From Argyresthia goedartella (taxonomy: Eukaryota > Arthropoda > Insecta > Lepidoptera > Argyresthiidae), in assembly GCA_949825045.1 (NCBI GenBank), contig OX463829.1:4960001-5024000 (forward strand): a stretch of 64,000 nucleotides of DNA, read 5' to 3'. Within the stretch, counting starts at the first letter, position 1; each line of letters begins with the position of its first letter. The translations under genes were made by a program, and so were the position numbers. The notes under the pieces are model-generated. The model saw nothing but the letters and a program-made list of their open reading frames with translations. It did no database searches and was not told the origin of the DNA. Positions 1 through 11,319 of this stretch are shown in pieces.

Positions 1-1495
1 GAAACTCATCTGGGAGACCAGCCATCAACTCAGGGGAGTTGGACATCCACTTGCGTAGTTCATAGCCGCCTCGTTCCAGCAATTGAATGAGCTCGTCACG
101 TCGGTCCAGAGCTTCCTCTACACTGGCTGCCCCTGTGCAGACGTCATCGACGTACAAATCTTGCTCCAGGATAGCGGCGGCTCTAGGATAGCTCACACGG
201 TCACGCGACGCCAACTCCCGCAGGGTACGCATCGCCAAATACGGGCTAGACCGTAACCCATACGTGTTCGTGTTCAACTCATAGACCTTGACTGGCTCGG
301 CCGTGGACTCACGCCAAAGTATCAACTGATACCTTCTGTCAGCCGGATGAATTACCGTTTGCCTAAACATCATCCGAATGTCTGCGACAAATACAACCTG
401 GTGCCTCCGAAAGCTCGTGAGAATATCCGAAATATCACGACTCAACTTGGGTCCCGAATGTAGACACTGATTCAGGGACATCCCGTTCGAGGTAGGTGCT
501 GACCCATCAAAAACAACTCGAATCTTGCCGGTAGGGGTTCGTAGGACGGCATGGTGTGGAAGGAAACAATGATCCTCAGATCTCCAGTCCACACCCGATA
601 CCGACATGTGTCCTAACGACTCATACTCCCTCATGAAATCGACGTATTTTTGTTTAAATACGGCGTCCCTTGACATCCTACGCTCCATCGACATCAATCT
701 CGTCTCAGCCATCTTCCTAGATTCTCCTATTGGCGGTCGATCGGCCCTGAAAGGCAGTCGAGTTACAAAACGACCAGAACGAAGGCGACCAGTACTATTC
801 TGGTAAAACAACTCGCACTCTTCTTCGTCTGCGTCGACTCGACGAGCGGTGGGAGGTTCCTCTATCTCCCAGAACCGTTGGATAGCGTCTGACAACGCTG
901 AGCCAATAAGTATGCCATCTGACTCGGCAGGCCTAACCATTGGCAATGCCGGACCCATGATCACGTGACCAAACTTAGTATCCACAGCAATCAACCCGTC
1001 CGGCTGAAGAACTCGCCGATCCGACAACAGAAACCTACCCAAAACGTCTGCTCCCAGTAGCAGATCGACCGGGGCTGGAGTGTCAAAATCGGGATCCGCC
1101 AACTTGAGTCCTGACGTCAGGAGTCGAACGGCCGGATTCAACTTCACCAAGGGGTGTTTGCCCATGACATGCGTCATTACTAAAGCTTGCACGGATGTTT
1201 TTGTCAAAATGTCATAACGTGGAGAGAACGTGATCACCGATTGACCAACTACATTCGTAACCGTAACATTCCCCACGCCCCGTATTGAATTATTATACCT
1301 ATTTACCTTGAGGCCCAACCATTTGGTTGGGGCAACCAAGGCTAAATCGTTCGATACAATGCAGCCCTGAGCTCCAGAATCTAATAGGGCGCGAACGTAT
1401 GTTGGGTTGCCCGCCAAATCCCAAACAAGCACAGAGGCGATCGGTAACACCACCGTCTCCGGTTGGGGGGCAACAAATTGTTGGGCCGCAAATTC
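1..1495 (-). CDS. BEL/Pao retrotransposon pol: aspartic protease and reverse transcriptase, 3' part beyond the window
   Basis: Reading the minus strand from 1495 to base 2 gives about 498 codons without a stop, in the same frame as the gag ORF just upstream. The first part is a retropepsin-like protease with the motif LLDSGAQ near 1385-1365. It is followed by a linker and a BEL/Pao-type reverse transcriptase with VVFDGSA near 500 and the catalytic YVDD at 154-143. RNase H and integrase would lie past the left edge. The frame opens directly after the gag TAG (1498-1496) and has no ATG of its own, so it must be made by read-through or from a gag-pol fusion whose codon mutated. The long undamaged frame argues for a fairly young copy. 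Family assignment rests on the protease/RT style and the gag type. Confidence 0.88.
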
Positions 1496-3487
1496 CTAGC
1501 GAGGACCCCCGGGGCCCCACTGTGCCTGTAACCGATCAGGTAGGCAGCTATACGCCAGAGGGTCCCATTGTACAAATGGCCCACGCGCCGGTTCCATTGC
1601 CACCCTACGACGCCCCCCGAAGGGTTGTGGGCGTGAATTCAACCGTGGCCGCTCCATGAGCGGGGGGGACATCACATGCGACCGACGAGGACGAGGCGAC
1701 GAGCGGGGCGACAACTGAGGCGGCGTCCGAACCGCACCCGCATAGCTCGAAGTTGTCCCATGCCACCCGCCCGTTACGGCCTGCTCAACATACCCAATGT
1801 GCCGCTGAGTCGGATGCTGAGTCGCAACCGAGAACTCAGGGCCCCCCATGTGATGACCCTGAGTGCGGCCCTGCACCCCTGGGTGGCCGCGTGCTTGTGG
1901 CCCCATTGCCCGCTGAGTCGGATGCTGAGTCGCAACCGAAAACTCAGGGCCCCCCATGTGATGACCCTGAGTGCGGCCCCGCACCCTAGTACTACCCTGT
2001 GCACGTGGGGACGCTGGCCCCTGAGTTGCGCTCCAAGTCGCAAACAAATTCTCAGGGCCCCATTCCGTATCACCCTGGGTACGGCCCTGTGGACGTGGGG
2101 ACGTTGGCTCCTGAGTTGCGCTCCAAGTCGCAAACAAATTCTCAGGGCCCCATTCCGTATCACCCTGGGTACGGCCCTGTGGACGTGGGGACGTTGGCTC
2201 CTGAGTTGCGCTCCGAGTCGCAAACGAATTCTCAGGGCCCCATGCCGTGTCACCCTGGGTACGGCCCTGTGGTGGCTGTTGGCCGGACCGGTTCATGCAC
2301 AACAGATTGTTGTGGGCCCCACCACAATATCCGCACAATTTAGCGCGCGTGCAGTCCCTAGCCATGTGTGGCCCGAGGCACAGGAAACACCAGCTCCGCT
2401 GCTTGGCCATCCGGCGCCGTCCCTCAACCCTAAGTTCCCCGAACTTATTGCAATCGGCCACAGCATGGCCAATCTGCCTACAACATGGGCAGGTCTCACT
2501 ATGTGGTGTCAATGCACTCACAGTCCCATATGACTGCCGGTTGGTGCGGTCCTTCCTCGTCGGAGAGCCCCTACTCACAGCGCTCCCGGCAGCTCTCTGT
2601 GGCTCCGAAGGATGGGTGACCGTCAACTCCAAATTCTCTGCCCGTCGAGCCTCCTCTTCCAAAAATCCGACCAAGTCGGAGAAGGCGGGCAGGTCCTCGG
2701 CCGACCTCCCGTGAGACTGTTCGAAACGAGTCTGCACGTCAGCGGGTAGGCGGGAAAGTACAATGTACAGCAATAGGTACGACCATTCACCAACCGGAAG
2801 TCCAAGATTCTCTAGGGCCTTGGTGACGGACAACAACGGGTTCAAAACCTCCGTCTGTGTGGCCCCGACCTTGTTCACAACCGGGATGCTAAACAAACGG
2901 TTCAGTTGGGCATCGGCCAACCTCCGTTTGTTGTGGTAACGTCTGACCAGCAATTGCCTGGCCGTTTCATAGTTACCCTCCGTAACTGTCAAATGAGCGA
3001 CCAGCTCCCTGGGCTCACCCCTCAATGCTGCCACCAGCTGAGCCATTTTGACAGACTTGGTAATGTCCGATCGCATGTGCACCAAACTGTCGAACAGATT
3101 GATGAAGCTCATCCATTCACCGGACACTCCGTCAAAAGTAGGCATAGTTATAACGGGTAACCTGGTCCCCGATCCCTGATGCGGCAGAGGCGCCCCAATG
3201 TCACCACTATGGCTGGACTCGCGCTGCCTACGTATGTCCGCAGCCCTCTGCGTGATAGCAGCCGCCATCTCCATACACTGGTCGACATCCCCTAGCAACC
3301 GTGACAGCCTGTCAGGTGCGCAACCATCAACTGCTTCCGCCTGCGCGGACAATTCGAGCACCCTGTTGTAGCGTTCCTTAACGTCCATAGACCGCTCATG
3401 CCTATCTAAACGGTCTATCAGACCGTGTGCGGAGGAAAACCATCTGAGCTCCTTAGAAACACCCTTCTGTATTTCAGACAACGACAT
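1496..3487 (-). CDS. BEL/Pao retrotransposon Gag polyprotein, 663 aa
   Basis: Starts at ATG 3487 and ends at TAG 1498-1496. Residues about 109-232 match the BEL/Pao capsid-type region (DUF1759 style), including MPTFDGVSGEW. Residues about 331-399 hold three zinc knuckles: one CX2CX4HX4C and two CX2CX3HX4C, expected to bind genomic RNA. Residues about 402-570 are a low-complexity linker built from tandem repeats rich in Gln, Thr, Gly and Pro. The protein packages element RNA into virus-like particles. The next codon after the TAG continues straight into protease in the same frame. The opposite strand has long open frames across the repeat part, but these follow from repeat units divisible by three. 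Confidence 0.9.
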   Translation of the reverse strand: MSLSEIQKGVSKELRWFSSAHGLIDRLDRHERSMDVKERYNRVLELSAQAEAVDGCAPDRLSRLLGDVDQCMEMAAAITQRAADIRRQRESSHSGDIGAPLPHQGSGTRLPVITMPTFDGVSGEWMSFINLFDSLVHMRSDITKSVKMAQLVAALRGEPRELVAHLTVTEGNYETARQLLVRRYHNKRRLADAQLNRLFSIPVVNKVGATQTEVLNPLLSVTKALENLGLPVGEWSYLLLYIVLSRLPADVQTRFEQSHGRSAEDLPAFSDLVGFLEEEARRAENLELTVTHPSEPQRAAGSAVSRGSPTRKDRTNRQSYGTVSALTPHSETCPCCRQIGHAVADCNKFGELRVEGRRRMAKQRSWCFLCLGPHMARDCTRAKLCGYCGGAHNNLLCMNRSGQQPPQGRTQGDTAWGPENSFATRSATQEPTSPRPQGRTQGDTEWGPENLFATWSATQEPTSPRPQGRTQGDTEWGPENLFATWSATQGPASPRAQGSTRVRGRTQGHHMGGPEFSVATQHPTQRAMGPQARGHPGVQGRTQGHHMGGPEFSVATQHPTQRHIGYVEQAVTGGWHGTTSSYAGAVRTPPQLSPRSSPRPRRSHVMSPPLMERPRLNSRPQPFGGRRRVAMEPARGPFVQWDPLAYSCLPDRLQAQWGPGGPR
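1774..2280 (-). repeat. In-frame tandem repeats inside BEL/Pao gag
   Basis: Two repeat arrays sit side by side. At about 2000-2280 there are three near-identical 90-bp units (30 codons each; CAAACAAATTCTCAGG recurs at 2041 and 2131 and, with one change, at 2221). At about 1800-1990 there are two units spaced 108 bp apart (CGCTGAGTCGG at 1803 and 1911). Both periods are multiples of three, so the gag frame stays open and several other frames also look open. They encode the spacer between the zinc knuckles and the protease. Confidence 0.85.
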
Positions 3488-4085
3488 GATCGGAACGATA
3501 CTTACTCACAATTTGCAGTAACTCAATTATATTGGACCCTCCAGTCTACAACACAAACGAGGGAACCCTAATCTATAACTTAAACAATGCTGATTTCCCC
3601 AAACAATAGAAACCGAGTTTTATATCTACACAAATTCTGTAAACAACAATTTAGTTTCCCTATATCATATAACACACACAGATAGTCAATATTAGTTCAA
3701 GTTATAAATTGCTATAAACTGAAAACAATGTCCAAACATTCATTAGCATTACTAGACCACTAATAGATTGACTATGCAAACTTCAAACTGCAAACATGAT
3801 ATGACTTCAATGCAAATTTCAATTCACCTACAATGTACCTGTAATGTAATTACTATTCTGAGTCACATCTCAGTACAACTGGTCATTTAGGGAAACTGTT
3901 ATGTCTGTTTGTCTACTACCAGCAGTAGACTTATAACTTATAATACTACCAATCTATGTGGATACAGGAACAAAACCAAGTTAGCTAATAACCGCCTATA
4001 CCTACAGATTGATAGTCCCAAATCGTGGGTTCCTGGAGCCCTTGACGGCTGCAAATCTCAGGAAACCACGCTCTTGCTACCAAAA
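3488..4085 (-). other. BEL/Pao 5' leader and possible primer-binding site
   Basis: This is the AT-rich untranslated leader between the presumed 5' LTR and the gag start. No gene was seen. At the LTR side, the minus strand reads ...GAACA and then TTTTGGTAGCAAGAGCG. A TGG-initiated stretch just inside a CA terminus (TGG begins at 4082) is where a tRNA primer-binding site belongs. The matching tRNA could not be named from the sequence. The other LTR is outside the window, so the boundary is tentative. Confidence 0.4.
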
Positions 4086-4620
4086 TGTTCAGGCCTCTCG
4101 GCACCCGATGACCTCGCAGGGGCCCATAGCTACGAGGTAGCGTAGCGATCAGATGCCAAGAGGCAAGAACGTCGGCGATTCACCGAGCTAAGTAATAGAT
4201 TCTATCTGACCTGGTCTGTGCTTCGTTCCCGTCAAACACCTGTCTCTCTGCAAGGCCTGGGTGCACCCTAGGCTCTTCTTGGTAGACAGGTTCTTCAGCC
4301 AACCAGGTATGGCTGGCAGGCCAGCTTCGACGCACACAGTGTTCCAAATACGAACTTTATCTGGTTCGGAGAACCACAATACACTCAGCTATAAGACAAT
4401 CCTGAGGGGAGCCCGAATACAATTGCAGATGGCTTACGATTTAATTTTAATGCCCAAAATCAATACGCGTCACATTACGGGGGCTTTTCGTCTGTCAGTT
4501 GTCAAAAAACTGCAAAGATGGCCGCAACGTCAAATTCAAAATGGCCGTTCCGGAACCATAGATCGAGTATCGATTTTGAATCGAACAGTGAGGAAAGCTT
4601 TAATCTCCATAGCTGCAGCG
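4086..4620 (-). mobile_element. Probable 5' LTR of the BEL/Pao element
   Basis: The plus strand starts TGTTCAGGCC at 4086, directly beside the putative primer-binding site, so the minus-strand LTR would end ...CA there. The outer end is unclear: it probably lies near 4600-4640, where a dispersed GGGCTAGCCC repeat and a LINE tail begin. With no second LTR in view, length and terminal dinucleotides cannot be confirmed. An open stretch at 4261-4629 has no recognisable protein and is treated as chance. Confidence 0.35.
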
Positions 4621-4640
4621 ATGGGCTAGCCCACTGTCAA
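4600..4640 (+). repeat. Dispersed GGGCTAGCCC repeat, copy 1
   Basis: CTCCATAGCTGCAGCGATGG then GGGCTAGCCC (overlapping) resembles segments at 8634-8705, 37548-37640 and 52410-52460. Each has a palindromic GGGCTAGCCC-like core followed, in longer copies, by CTGTCACGC and AAATGGAGT-like sequence. The family class is unknown; it looks like a short non-autonomous element. Confidence 0.5.
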
Positions 4641-4800
4641 TCATCGACATAGACATAGACATAGACATCATTTATTGATAATATTCGTTACACATCATGA
4701 CATGAATCATAATTCAATGTTATGTACATAGTATAAATTGGTACATAGGGATCTTTATATTACTTATGTCTATATAATAATAAGCATTTGCTAACAATTT
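4641..4800 (-). mobile_element. LINE 3' end with (GACATA)n tail
   Basis: Three to four GACATA units at about 4648-4667 are followed by CATTTATTGATAATATTCG and AT-rich DNA. This is the same layout (short tandem tail, then TTTATT) as at 46127, 53157 and 55672. It is read as the 3' end of a 5'-truncated, minus-strand Jockey/CR1-type LINE. No coding part remains. Confidence 0.5.
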
Positions 4801-7265
4801 TAAAATAACTTACACACAGTAAATTAAATAAGTTATCTACTCTATAAATGTGTGTGAGTAAACCTAATATCGATTATCGAATTTCGTTTTAGCTATATGT
4901 AAAAACGTACTGTACCCACTGTAGTTTGCACAAACGTCACTCGAGCCAGGTGCCAACTTAGCTCGCCCGAGTAGTACGCACGGATTTACCCGATAAATCT
5001 GCCTGACAGGTATATCTGTGCCTTTTCTTGCCATACATTGGTAGTTTTACCCGCCAGGCTCGACTGCCAGTCAGATCTGTCGGGTACATACGTGCGTATA
5101 TGCCTGCCTGCCTAATGGCAAAGTTTAATTTTCACCTCTAAAGAGTACGTTAATGATTTGTTAATTGTTGTTATTTGTAATATTTAATTAAATCTGTTAT
5201 TGTATATCTACTTTATTATAATTAATCTACGATTATAATAATTTTCTATTTCAATTCAATATTTATTTACACTGCCTTTCTGCTTATATCGTAGATAACT
5301 AGAAATCGTATGTAAGAATTCAGCGGTTCTCTAAAATGTAGCCTAATTATAATAATTTAGACTTATGGTATAGTTTAGTACGAAAGCATGTTATGTCATG
5401 GGTAACTTACGGTACTGTTTCAATGACTGTTTTTTTACTTTTTTATTAGCAATACCAGTGCCAATATCTCAACCAAAACGGTGGCCAAAACTATAAAGTA
5501 GGGACAGGTAAGAAGTAGCTGTTAAAAATAATCTGAACAAGCAAATGTACAAAGTGACACTTGTCAAAATTCCTACAAAACTAACCTTAGATTCCTCTTT
5601 CATAGAGTATTTAAGTTTTGTTTGTTGCTGCGGAATCGGCGAACTGTCACCACCATCATAACATATCAGCTTCATTCATATATTTATATGGAAGAAGATG
5701 ACGATGACGTAGCGTGGAAGCTCTACGCGATACCTTCTTTATTTACCTACTGAATATGAAATGACATTCGTATCCCATTGATTCCACGCCTTTCCGCCAC
5801 GCCAGTGAGTTCAGTTTGTAGCGCTGCAAATATATTCGGAAACTCTCTTTATATACATCAATTTCATAAATAGTGTCATTATGAAACAGTATCTTAGCTA
5901 CTATCGTGTATAAATATTTATAAATATATAAATTGTTGATATATTGGCAAAAGCCCTGTCTTGAATGTATTTTGTTTAGTTTGTAATAACTACTAACAAC
6001 CGCTTTATTGATTGTTATTCACAGGTTGCCTTAGTTTTAATATAATTTGTTGTACGTAATATAATAAGAGTTGTGCTAATATTTAAAAATATTATTGTAT
6101 AATTATTATTTAATTTGATGAATTGCGGAAATCAGGATTTGTTTCCCCCAAACTTTTAATTCACATTATGGTCTCCATTTATCTATTTATTTATATATTT
6201 AAATTCTATAAAATACTTTTTGTTGAATAATCTCCAATATTCTTACTTATAACGGGGTTAATTGGAATTGTACGGGCTAATTGAAACTAACAGAAATAAA
6301 AGATTTAGCTGCATATATTTTTTCTCCTACCAATGGTAGTTTTTTTTTGTTTGCCACCTGGCAACCATATGCCATAATGCAGAACGAATCAATGTATGAA
6401 AGCATATCCTATATGATAAGGGAAACCTGTATGACCATCTCAATGTTCTCAATGGTGCAGTACAACTCCAAGCGCATTTTACACCAAAGACCGCGTGATA
6501 GTTGAATTTAGTTGAATTGTTAATTTACAAGACTTAAAGCAGTAAGCAAAACATTCATTAGATATATCATTAGACATTATCGAAATGGTGGTCCAGCTGG
6601 TGCACTCAGTCTTTCATTATTTTTCTGAATTTGATTTGTTGTTAGGTTATCTCCAGATGCATTTAGCAACTGTTTATTGGTGTAATCGGCGCTACAACCA
6701 TATAATCATAATGTCTATGAGTAATCCCACACTGTACATCCAGGTTTGATGGAATATCACTAGAAAATCTAATTGTTTTTACTACATTTCAATCGTTCGC
6801 AGATGTAATTTAACTTAAAATTTACGTGGATGACATAGCAACCAGAGAATTCATTGCAACTCCATCATTAGAAGGGTCGGCAGACAAAGCATATATGTCA
6901 ATGTAATCTGGTAATATCCTTTTGTCTCGACTGCTAGCCAAAACACATGTTGAAGCATGGCAAGGCATGTAAGCACTCATCTTAGGTAAACTATACGGTT
7001 CTGTACGAAAAGTCAATGGAATGACAAAATTTATTAAAAATTGGTACTGACTCGCTTAATATCTTGCGGGCGTTATTTAGTTTATTTCTGAGTAGAACTT
7101 AAGTGGTATAAATTTCAATCACTGAAATTAGGGAAAGAGGCCACTAATATAAGGTCAGAAGAGCAATAGTAAACAATTTTGACTTATAATATTTCTGCCT
7201 ACCCTTCTATTCACCATCAGTCTGCACCACCTTCTACCCCCCACTCACCCCCTGTATCCCCACAG
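4801..7265. other. AT-rich non-coding stretch upstream of the first sdt exon in view
   Basis: No gene is supported here. It contains a fold-back repeat at 4971-5102 (listed separately) and otherwise AT-rich DNA. Just before 7266 is a pyrimidine-rich acceptor tract ending CCCCACAG. It is probably sdt intron, since the exon at 7266 has an acceptor and needs upstream exons outside the window. Confidence 0.5.
4971..5102. repeat. Fold-back (palindromic) MITE-like element
   Basis: The left arm, GTACGCACGGATTTACCCG, and the reverse complement of the right arm, ATACGCACGTATGTACCCG, align over roughly 35 bp (AAATCTGCCTGACAGG against AGATCTGACTGGCAG). This gives an imperfect inverted repeat with an unrelated centre. 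No target duplication was identified. Confidence 0.5.
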
Positions 7266-7394
7266 GCGGTCAACGGTACAGTGAAGACGCCAGCCCCAGC
7301 CGTGCCTCCGAGAGAAGCTACCAGGGACGCCCCGCCGAGACCTCCTACTCATGAGCCGACCAAGGAGCAGATGGAGTCCATACGAAAGTATCAG
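7266..7394 (+). CDS. sdt: sdt exon: proline-rich N-terminal segment and start of ECR1
   Basis: This 129-nt exon has phase 0 at both ends. The acceptor is CCCCACAG/GCG and the donor CAG/GTTAGT. It encodes 43 residues: a Pro-rich linker, then EQMESIRKYQ, which joins to EQLRQRKETE in the next exon. The join matches the start of the PALS1 ECR1 helix, which binds the Par6 PDZ domain. An alternative in-frame acceptor, CACCATCAG, ends at 7220 and would add 15 residues. There is no initiator Met inside the exon, so upstream exons lie off the left edge. It serves the upstream-promoter isoform; a competing first exon lies at 30711. Confidence 0.82.
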
Positions 7395-7742
7395 GTTAGT
7401 TGGATGTTTTGAAATTGTTCATGAAATGATTAACAGTGAGTGTAAATGGAGCCCTGGCTTTGTCCAAGAAGGTACTACAATATTGGCTTTACTTTAGAAA
7501 AGTGATTGATGGGGGAAAATAAGCTGAACCCGTAACCGGCGAGCTTGTAGGCGAAAAGATACTTATTAATGTGGGGAAAGCAAGAGATGTATTGTACCTA
7601 TGGCAAGATCGTAGCAAGATGAGGCGTTCGGTCTTCGCCTACCCCTCTTCTGGTAAAAGGCATGACCAAATGTGTGTATCTTTTAAAATTGTTATCCTGA
7701 TTCACCAAAGATGATTTGGAATAGTCTATGGTGTACATTGCT

Positions 7743-7744
<2 letters not shown>

Positions 7745-7790
<46 letters not shown>
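7745..7790. repeat. (AT)23 microsatellite
   Basis: Uninterrupted AT dinucleotides. They create open frames of alternating Tyr and Ile on both strands that are not genes. Confidence 0.98.
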
Positions 7791-7794
<4 letters not shown>

Positions 7795-8633
7795 TTAGCT
7801 ACAGTCTGCACAATATATATCTGGGATAGCAGCATACATAGAATCGTGTGTGTTTTTAAAGGTTCGTCCAATAACTCCCTGATGTACTGCCCTTTGCCAG
7901 ATGACCTTGGCACTACGCAGTTACGTTTAAAATATTTGGAGGCCGTGTTATAGTAAACAGTGTTAGTGACTCAATATGACCATTACTGTTTCTTAGTATA
8001 AGTAGGTACCTACCCATTACGTTGAGATTCGACTCGTCCAGTTACAGTTATTATTTAATTGATTGATCCACTGATATGAAGTGTACGGAATAAATATAAC
8101 TTCGATTTAGACCTCTTACCAGAAAGCTAAAATGTAAAGATAAACCATTAAGTTTCTGATAACTTCTATTTAGTAACTTACCTTTGCCTTGTCAAGAAAC
8201 ATCTTGTTTTCTATCCTAGCCTTATTCAGCTTTTCAACCCGATATTCTATCTGTATCCCCATAAAGTTCGATTCACTTTGAACTATTGTTTTGAGTAAAA
8301 ATATTATCCAATTGTGCAATGTCCAGTTTGCGGTAACGTCCACCGGACCAGCCTTTTGTGTGTTACTTCCTGTTTGCTCTCGATATTTTTAACGTTTATG
8401 AGTTCATTTACTATTTGGAAGTGTCACGTCAACCAGAACAACAATGTATTGTAGTTTACGCGAGTTGATATTCGAATTGGAAACTGTTTTGTTGATGGCA
8501 AGCTCACAAACAATGTGGCCAATATTTGGAACAAAGGACATAAGGATTTGGATTGGACATGGATTGAACGCGGTGGACTGTTGGAAACTCGAGTAAGCTC
8601 GGTATAATATTTTTGTAAATGCTTTTAACCTCC

Positions 8634-8705
8634 ACATCTCCATAGCTGAGGCGATGGGCTAGCCCCCAGTCTCGCAAAATGGAGTAAATAGTAAAATACC
8701 CGCGC
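8634..8705 (+). repeat. Dispersed GGGCTAGCCC repeat, copy 2
   Basis: Contains CTCCATAGCTGAGGCGATGG, the GGGCTAGCCC palindrome and CGCAAAATGGAGTAAATAG. Shares this order with 37548-37640 and, partly, 34398-34470 and 52410-52460. Confidence 0.55.
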
Positions 8706-9379
8706 AACTGTCCTCCGCCATCCCTTATAGGAATAATTATTATTCACCTAGCCCCTATTGCTATTGGGTTTACGTAGGCCGAGCGACTAATTACCTTCAG
8801 TTAGTTATTCTAGTTTGAGTCGTGACTACTCGTGACTCTTTCTGACCTTCATTAAAGAGGACGCTAACGTTAAGTTGCCATTCTTTTATAGGCTAAAATG
8901 TAGAGGAAAATTAATTGAGTCAGTCTGGGCTCTGGACATATTTGTAAAAAGTCGAAACTATCCCTAAGCTAATTTAATTATTTATAAGAAAAGTCATCCC
9001 AACAATACGTAAATAATCATTACCATAAATGAAATATGTTAAACTTCTACAAAGTGTATTTTCCTGTTTTTCTTTTAGGAAGTTTTTAGATTTGAAAAAA
9101 GTGATATTTTGTTCGCACGAAACTCGATAGGAACGTGGAAATCTAAAGCAGTACCTATGTTTGTTTTCTTATGGTTTGAACTTCTTATCATGCGTCATGA
9201 ATACAGAATTAGGTAGAGCGTTGGTGTAAGATTCGCTTCTTTCATTCACCACAGCCGGCATGGCTTTTTTCACACCACAATATAGGTACTGTGTGATACA
9301 TTATACACAATAAAAAATGTTTAGCTTCCTTTCCTAACTTAAAATGCCAATCGAAACAACTGTACGTTTATATTGAGCC

Positions 9380-9600
9380 TACAGTGTTTCCCATTGCTGG
9401 GCAAAGGCCTGCCCACTCTTGGTCCACTCGTCCCAATCTTTTGACTCCTCCAGCCAATTCGGGAGATGGCTCTCCAGGTCCTCGGCTTACCACTGCGGCG
9501 GCATCCGTCTTGAGGCGCCCAATCGGTGGCAATCTTTGTCCACCTGTCGGTGTCTACGTCCTAGTCTACGGTACGAGTTAGGAGCGCAGTGTGGTATTCT
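9380..9600 (-). mobile_element. RTE-like LINE 3' fragment
   Basis: CATTGCTGGGCAAAGGCCTG and the following GC-rich DNA resemble the fragment at 13806-14050 and the CCACTGCTGGGCATAGGCCT motif common in lepidopteran RTE-type LINE ends. No coding frame is recognisable. Confidence 0.45.
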
Positions 9601-10189
9601 GATACGGTTAACAACAACATTATAGAACGATATTCAATATTCATTATTGATTCGGTTATTTCAGAAAAGAAAAATCAGGACCAAGTACACTTCCTTGCGG
9701 TACGCCAGAATATGCATTACTCACCGAACTAATGAGATTCTACTCTACTGAGTCAGAATGAAACAAAAGCTGCGACTAACCCGGTCACAATTATTATTGG
9801 AGGATTTTCTCCCACTGACCCTGTCTCGGGCTTTTGTATGGCAGCGTCGGGATTAGATGTGCCGTCTTGTTGTGTTTTGGTTTACCTTATTGTCTGTTGG
9901 TTTTGTACGTTAATTTTGCTGTTTATTTACTTTGGCACTGGATTTATTGTAAATTGGCTTATGAGCTAATTAGCTAATCTTTGGCATTAACGTTCATTCA
10001 ATATTTTTTTCAAATAATACTCAAAAAGCACAAAGGAAGATATAGATAGAGTTTCTATTTCGCTTGAATCCAGGATTGAACAAAGCGTCATATTAGTTTA
10101 ACAATGATATTATAAATAATTACATTACATAGCTCATTATTATGAGGGTTTCAATAATATTAATATTAGAGGACAATCTTACACACATC

Positions 10190-10412
10190 GAACTAGACCC
10201 ATAGTAGGTAAGCCCAACATGCTTTGTGTTATGGGTACTACACGACGATATATTTCATAGAGATAAATACTTATGTAAATACATAGAAAATATCTAAGAC
10301 TAAGAAAAAAATATTCATGCTCATCACACAAATATTTGCCCTTACCGGGATTCGAACCCAGGACTGTCAGCTTCGTAGGCAGGGTCTCTCTCCTCTAGGC
10401 TAAACCGGTCGT
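10190..10412 (-). mobile_element. tRNA-headed SINE, copy A
   Basis: On the minus strand, a head with a box B-like GGGTTCGAATCCCGG (plus strand CCGGGATTCGAACCC at 10347) leads into CAAATATTTGTGTGATGAGC, then a body ending near TACCCATAACACAAAGC. The body matches 46071-46126 and 47103-47215. There is no tRNA cloverleaf, so this is a SINE and not a tRNA gene. Confidence 0.65.
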
Positions 10413-10799
10413 CAAAACCAGGTAATTCGTTTAAAATACTTGTTGTAGGTACCTAATCCCCAATTCAATAATAATTAATCTTTAGTTTCTTAACTGCCAT
10501 TTGACATGTATTGAATTAATTGTGTTTTTAACTTTCATATGCTGTGAAACAGCCAATAAACAAGTGAAATGAAAGTGTTCCCAGTTCATGGAATAATGTG
10601 ATCATCTGAATCACTATGCAAATCACCAATACTCCTTCCACATTTAAGTATTTACTGTTTAGTTATGTAGTAAAAGGGGATAAAATGATAAAGCAAGCTG
10701 CTGGTTTCAAAAAACAACCTCATTAAAATAGGACTCCCCAATTTTAGTTATACTTTCCTTTTCCTGTATGTACGTCATGTCGAAAAGACCACGAGTATA

Positions 10800-10945
10800 T
10801 TTTAAAAAAAAACTATAATTTATTGACAAAAATCGCGGGTTCTATCTGACAGTTGACCGTTTGGTGCAAAAAGGACCTATAGCAGCGGTAGTGACGCAAT
10901 TGTTTGTCAGTAAGGGATAGAGCTATGCGTCAATCTCCTCACTTC
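10800..10945 (-). repeat. Dispersed repeat, matched in reverse orientation at 48055-48205
   Basis: The reverse complement of this segment and the plus strand at 48055-48205 share the same order of motifs: GGAGATTGA(C/T)GCGTAGC-like, CACTACCGCTG/CACTTCCGCTG, a CCAAAC block, and CCCGCGATTTTTG followed by AAATTATAGT. An 85-codon open frame at 10904-11161 runs out of the repeat and has no recognised domain. Confidence 0.5.
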
Positions 10946-11296
10946 TTTTCGCATAAAAAAAGGAAAGAGTGTTTTAAACAAGTGCTGTTTGACATCTGTG
11001 GCGATTTTAATATTGAAATTGTAGTTAGAAAATCAATTTGGGGTAACTCTCTGGACAGGAACGGAAATCTCAAAACCATTTCGAGAAATATGGCTTACTT
11101 TAAATTTCAAAACATCAATAAAAAAGAAACTGTAATTTCTGCTAAAACAAGTTCGTCCTAAATTGTTCTGAATGATCTGTACATCTTCGTTTTAAGACTT
11201 TGCATCGATCTACCAAACAGCCTGTATACGGACTCAATTCTACATGCAGAGCTTGTAGGTCCGAGCGGCCGTCAACCTCCTTGCTTTGCTGCTTGT

Positions 11297-11319
11297 CAGC
11301 CAGCCAGCCAGCCAGCCAG
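11297..11319. repeat. (CAGC)n simple repeat
   Basis: About six tandem CAGC units. Confidence 0.95.

Noticed and set aside
1676..2714. Long plus-strand open frames (up to 285 codons) across the BEL/Pao gag repeats
   Set aside because: They are the complement of gag in tandem repeats whose period is divisible by three; no domain is present, and the minus-strand frame has clear zinc knuckles.
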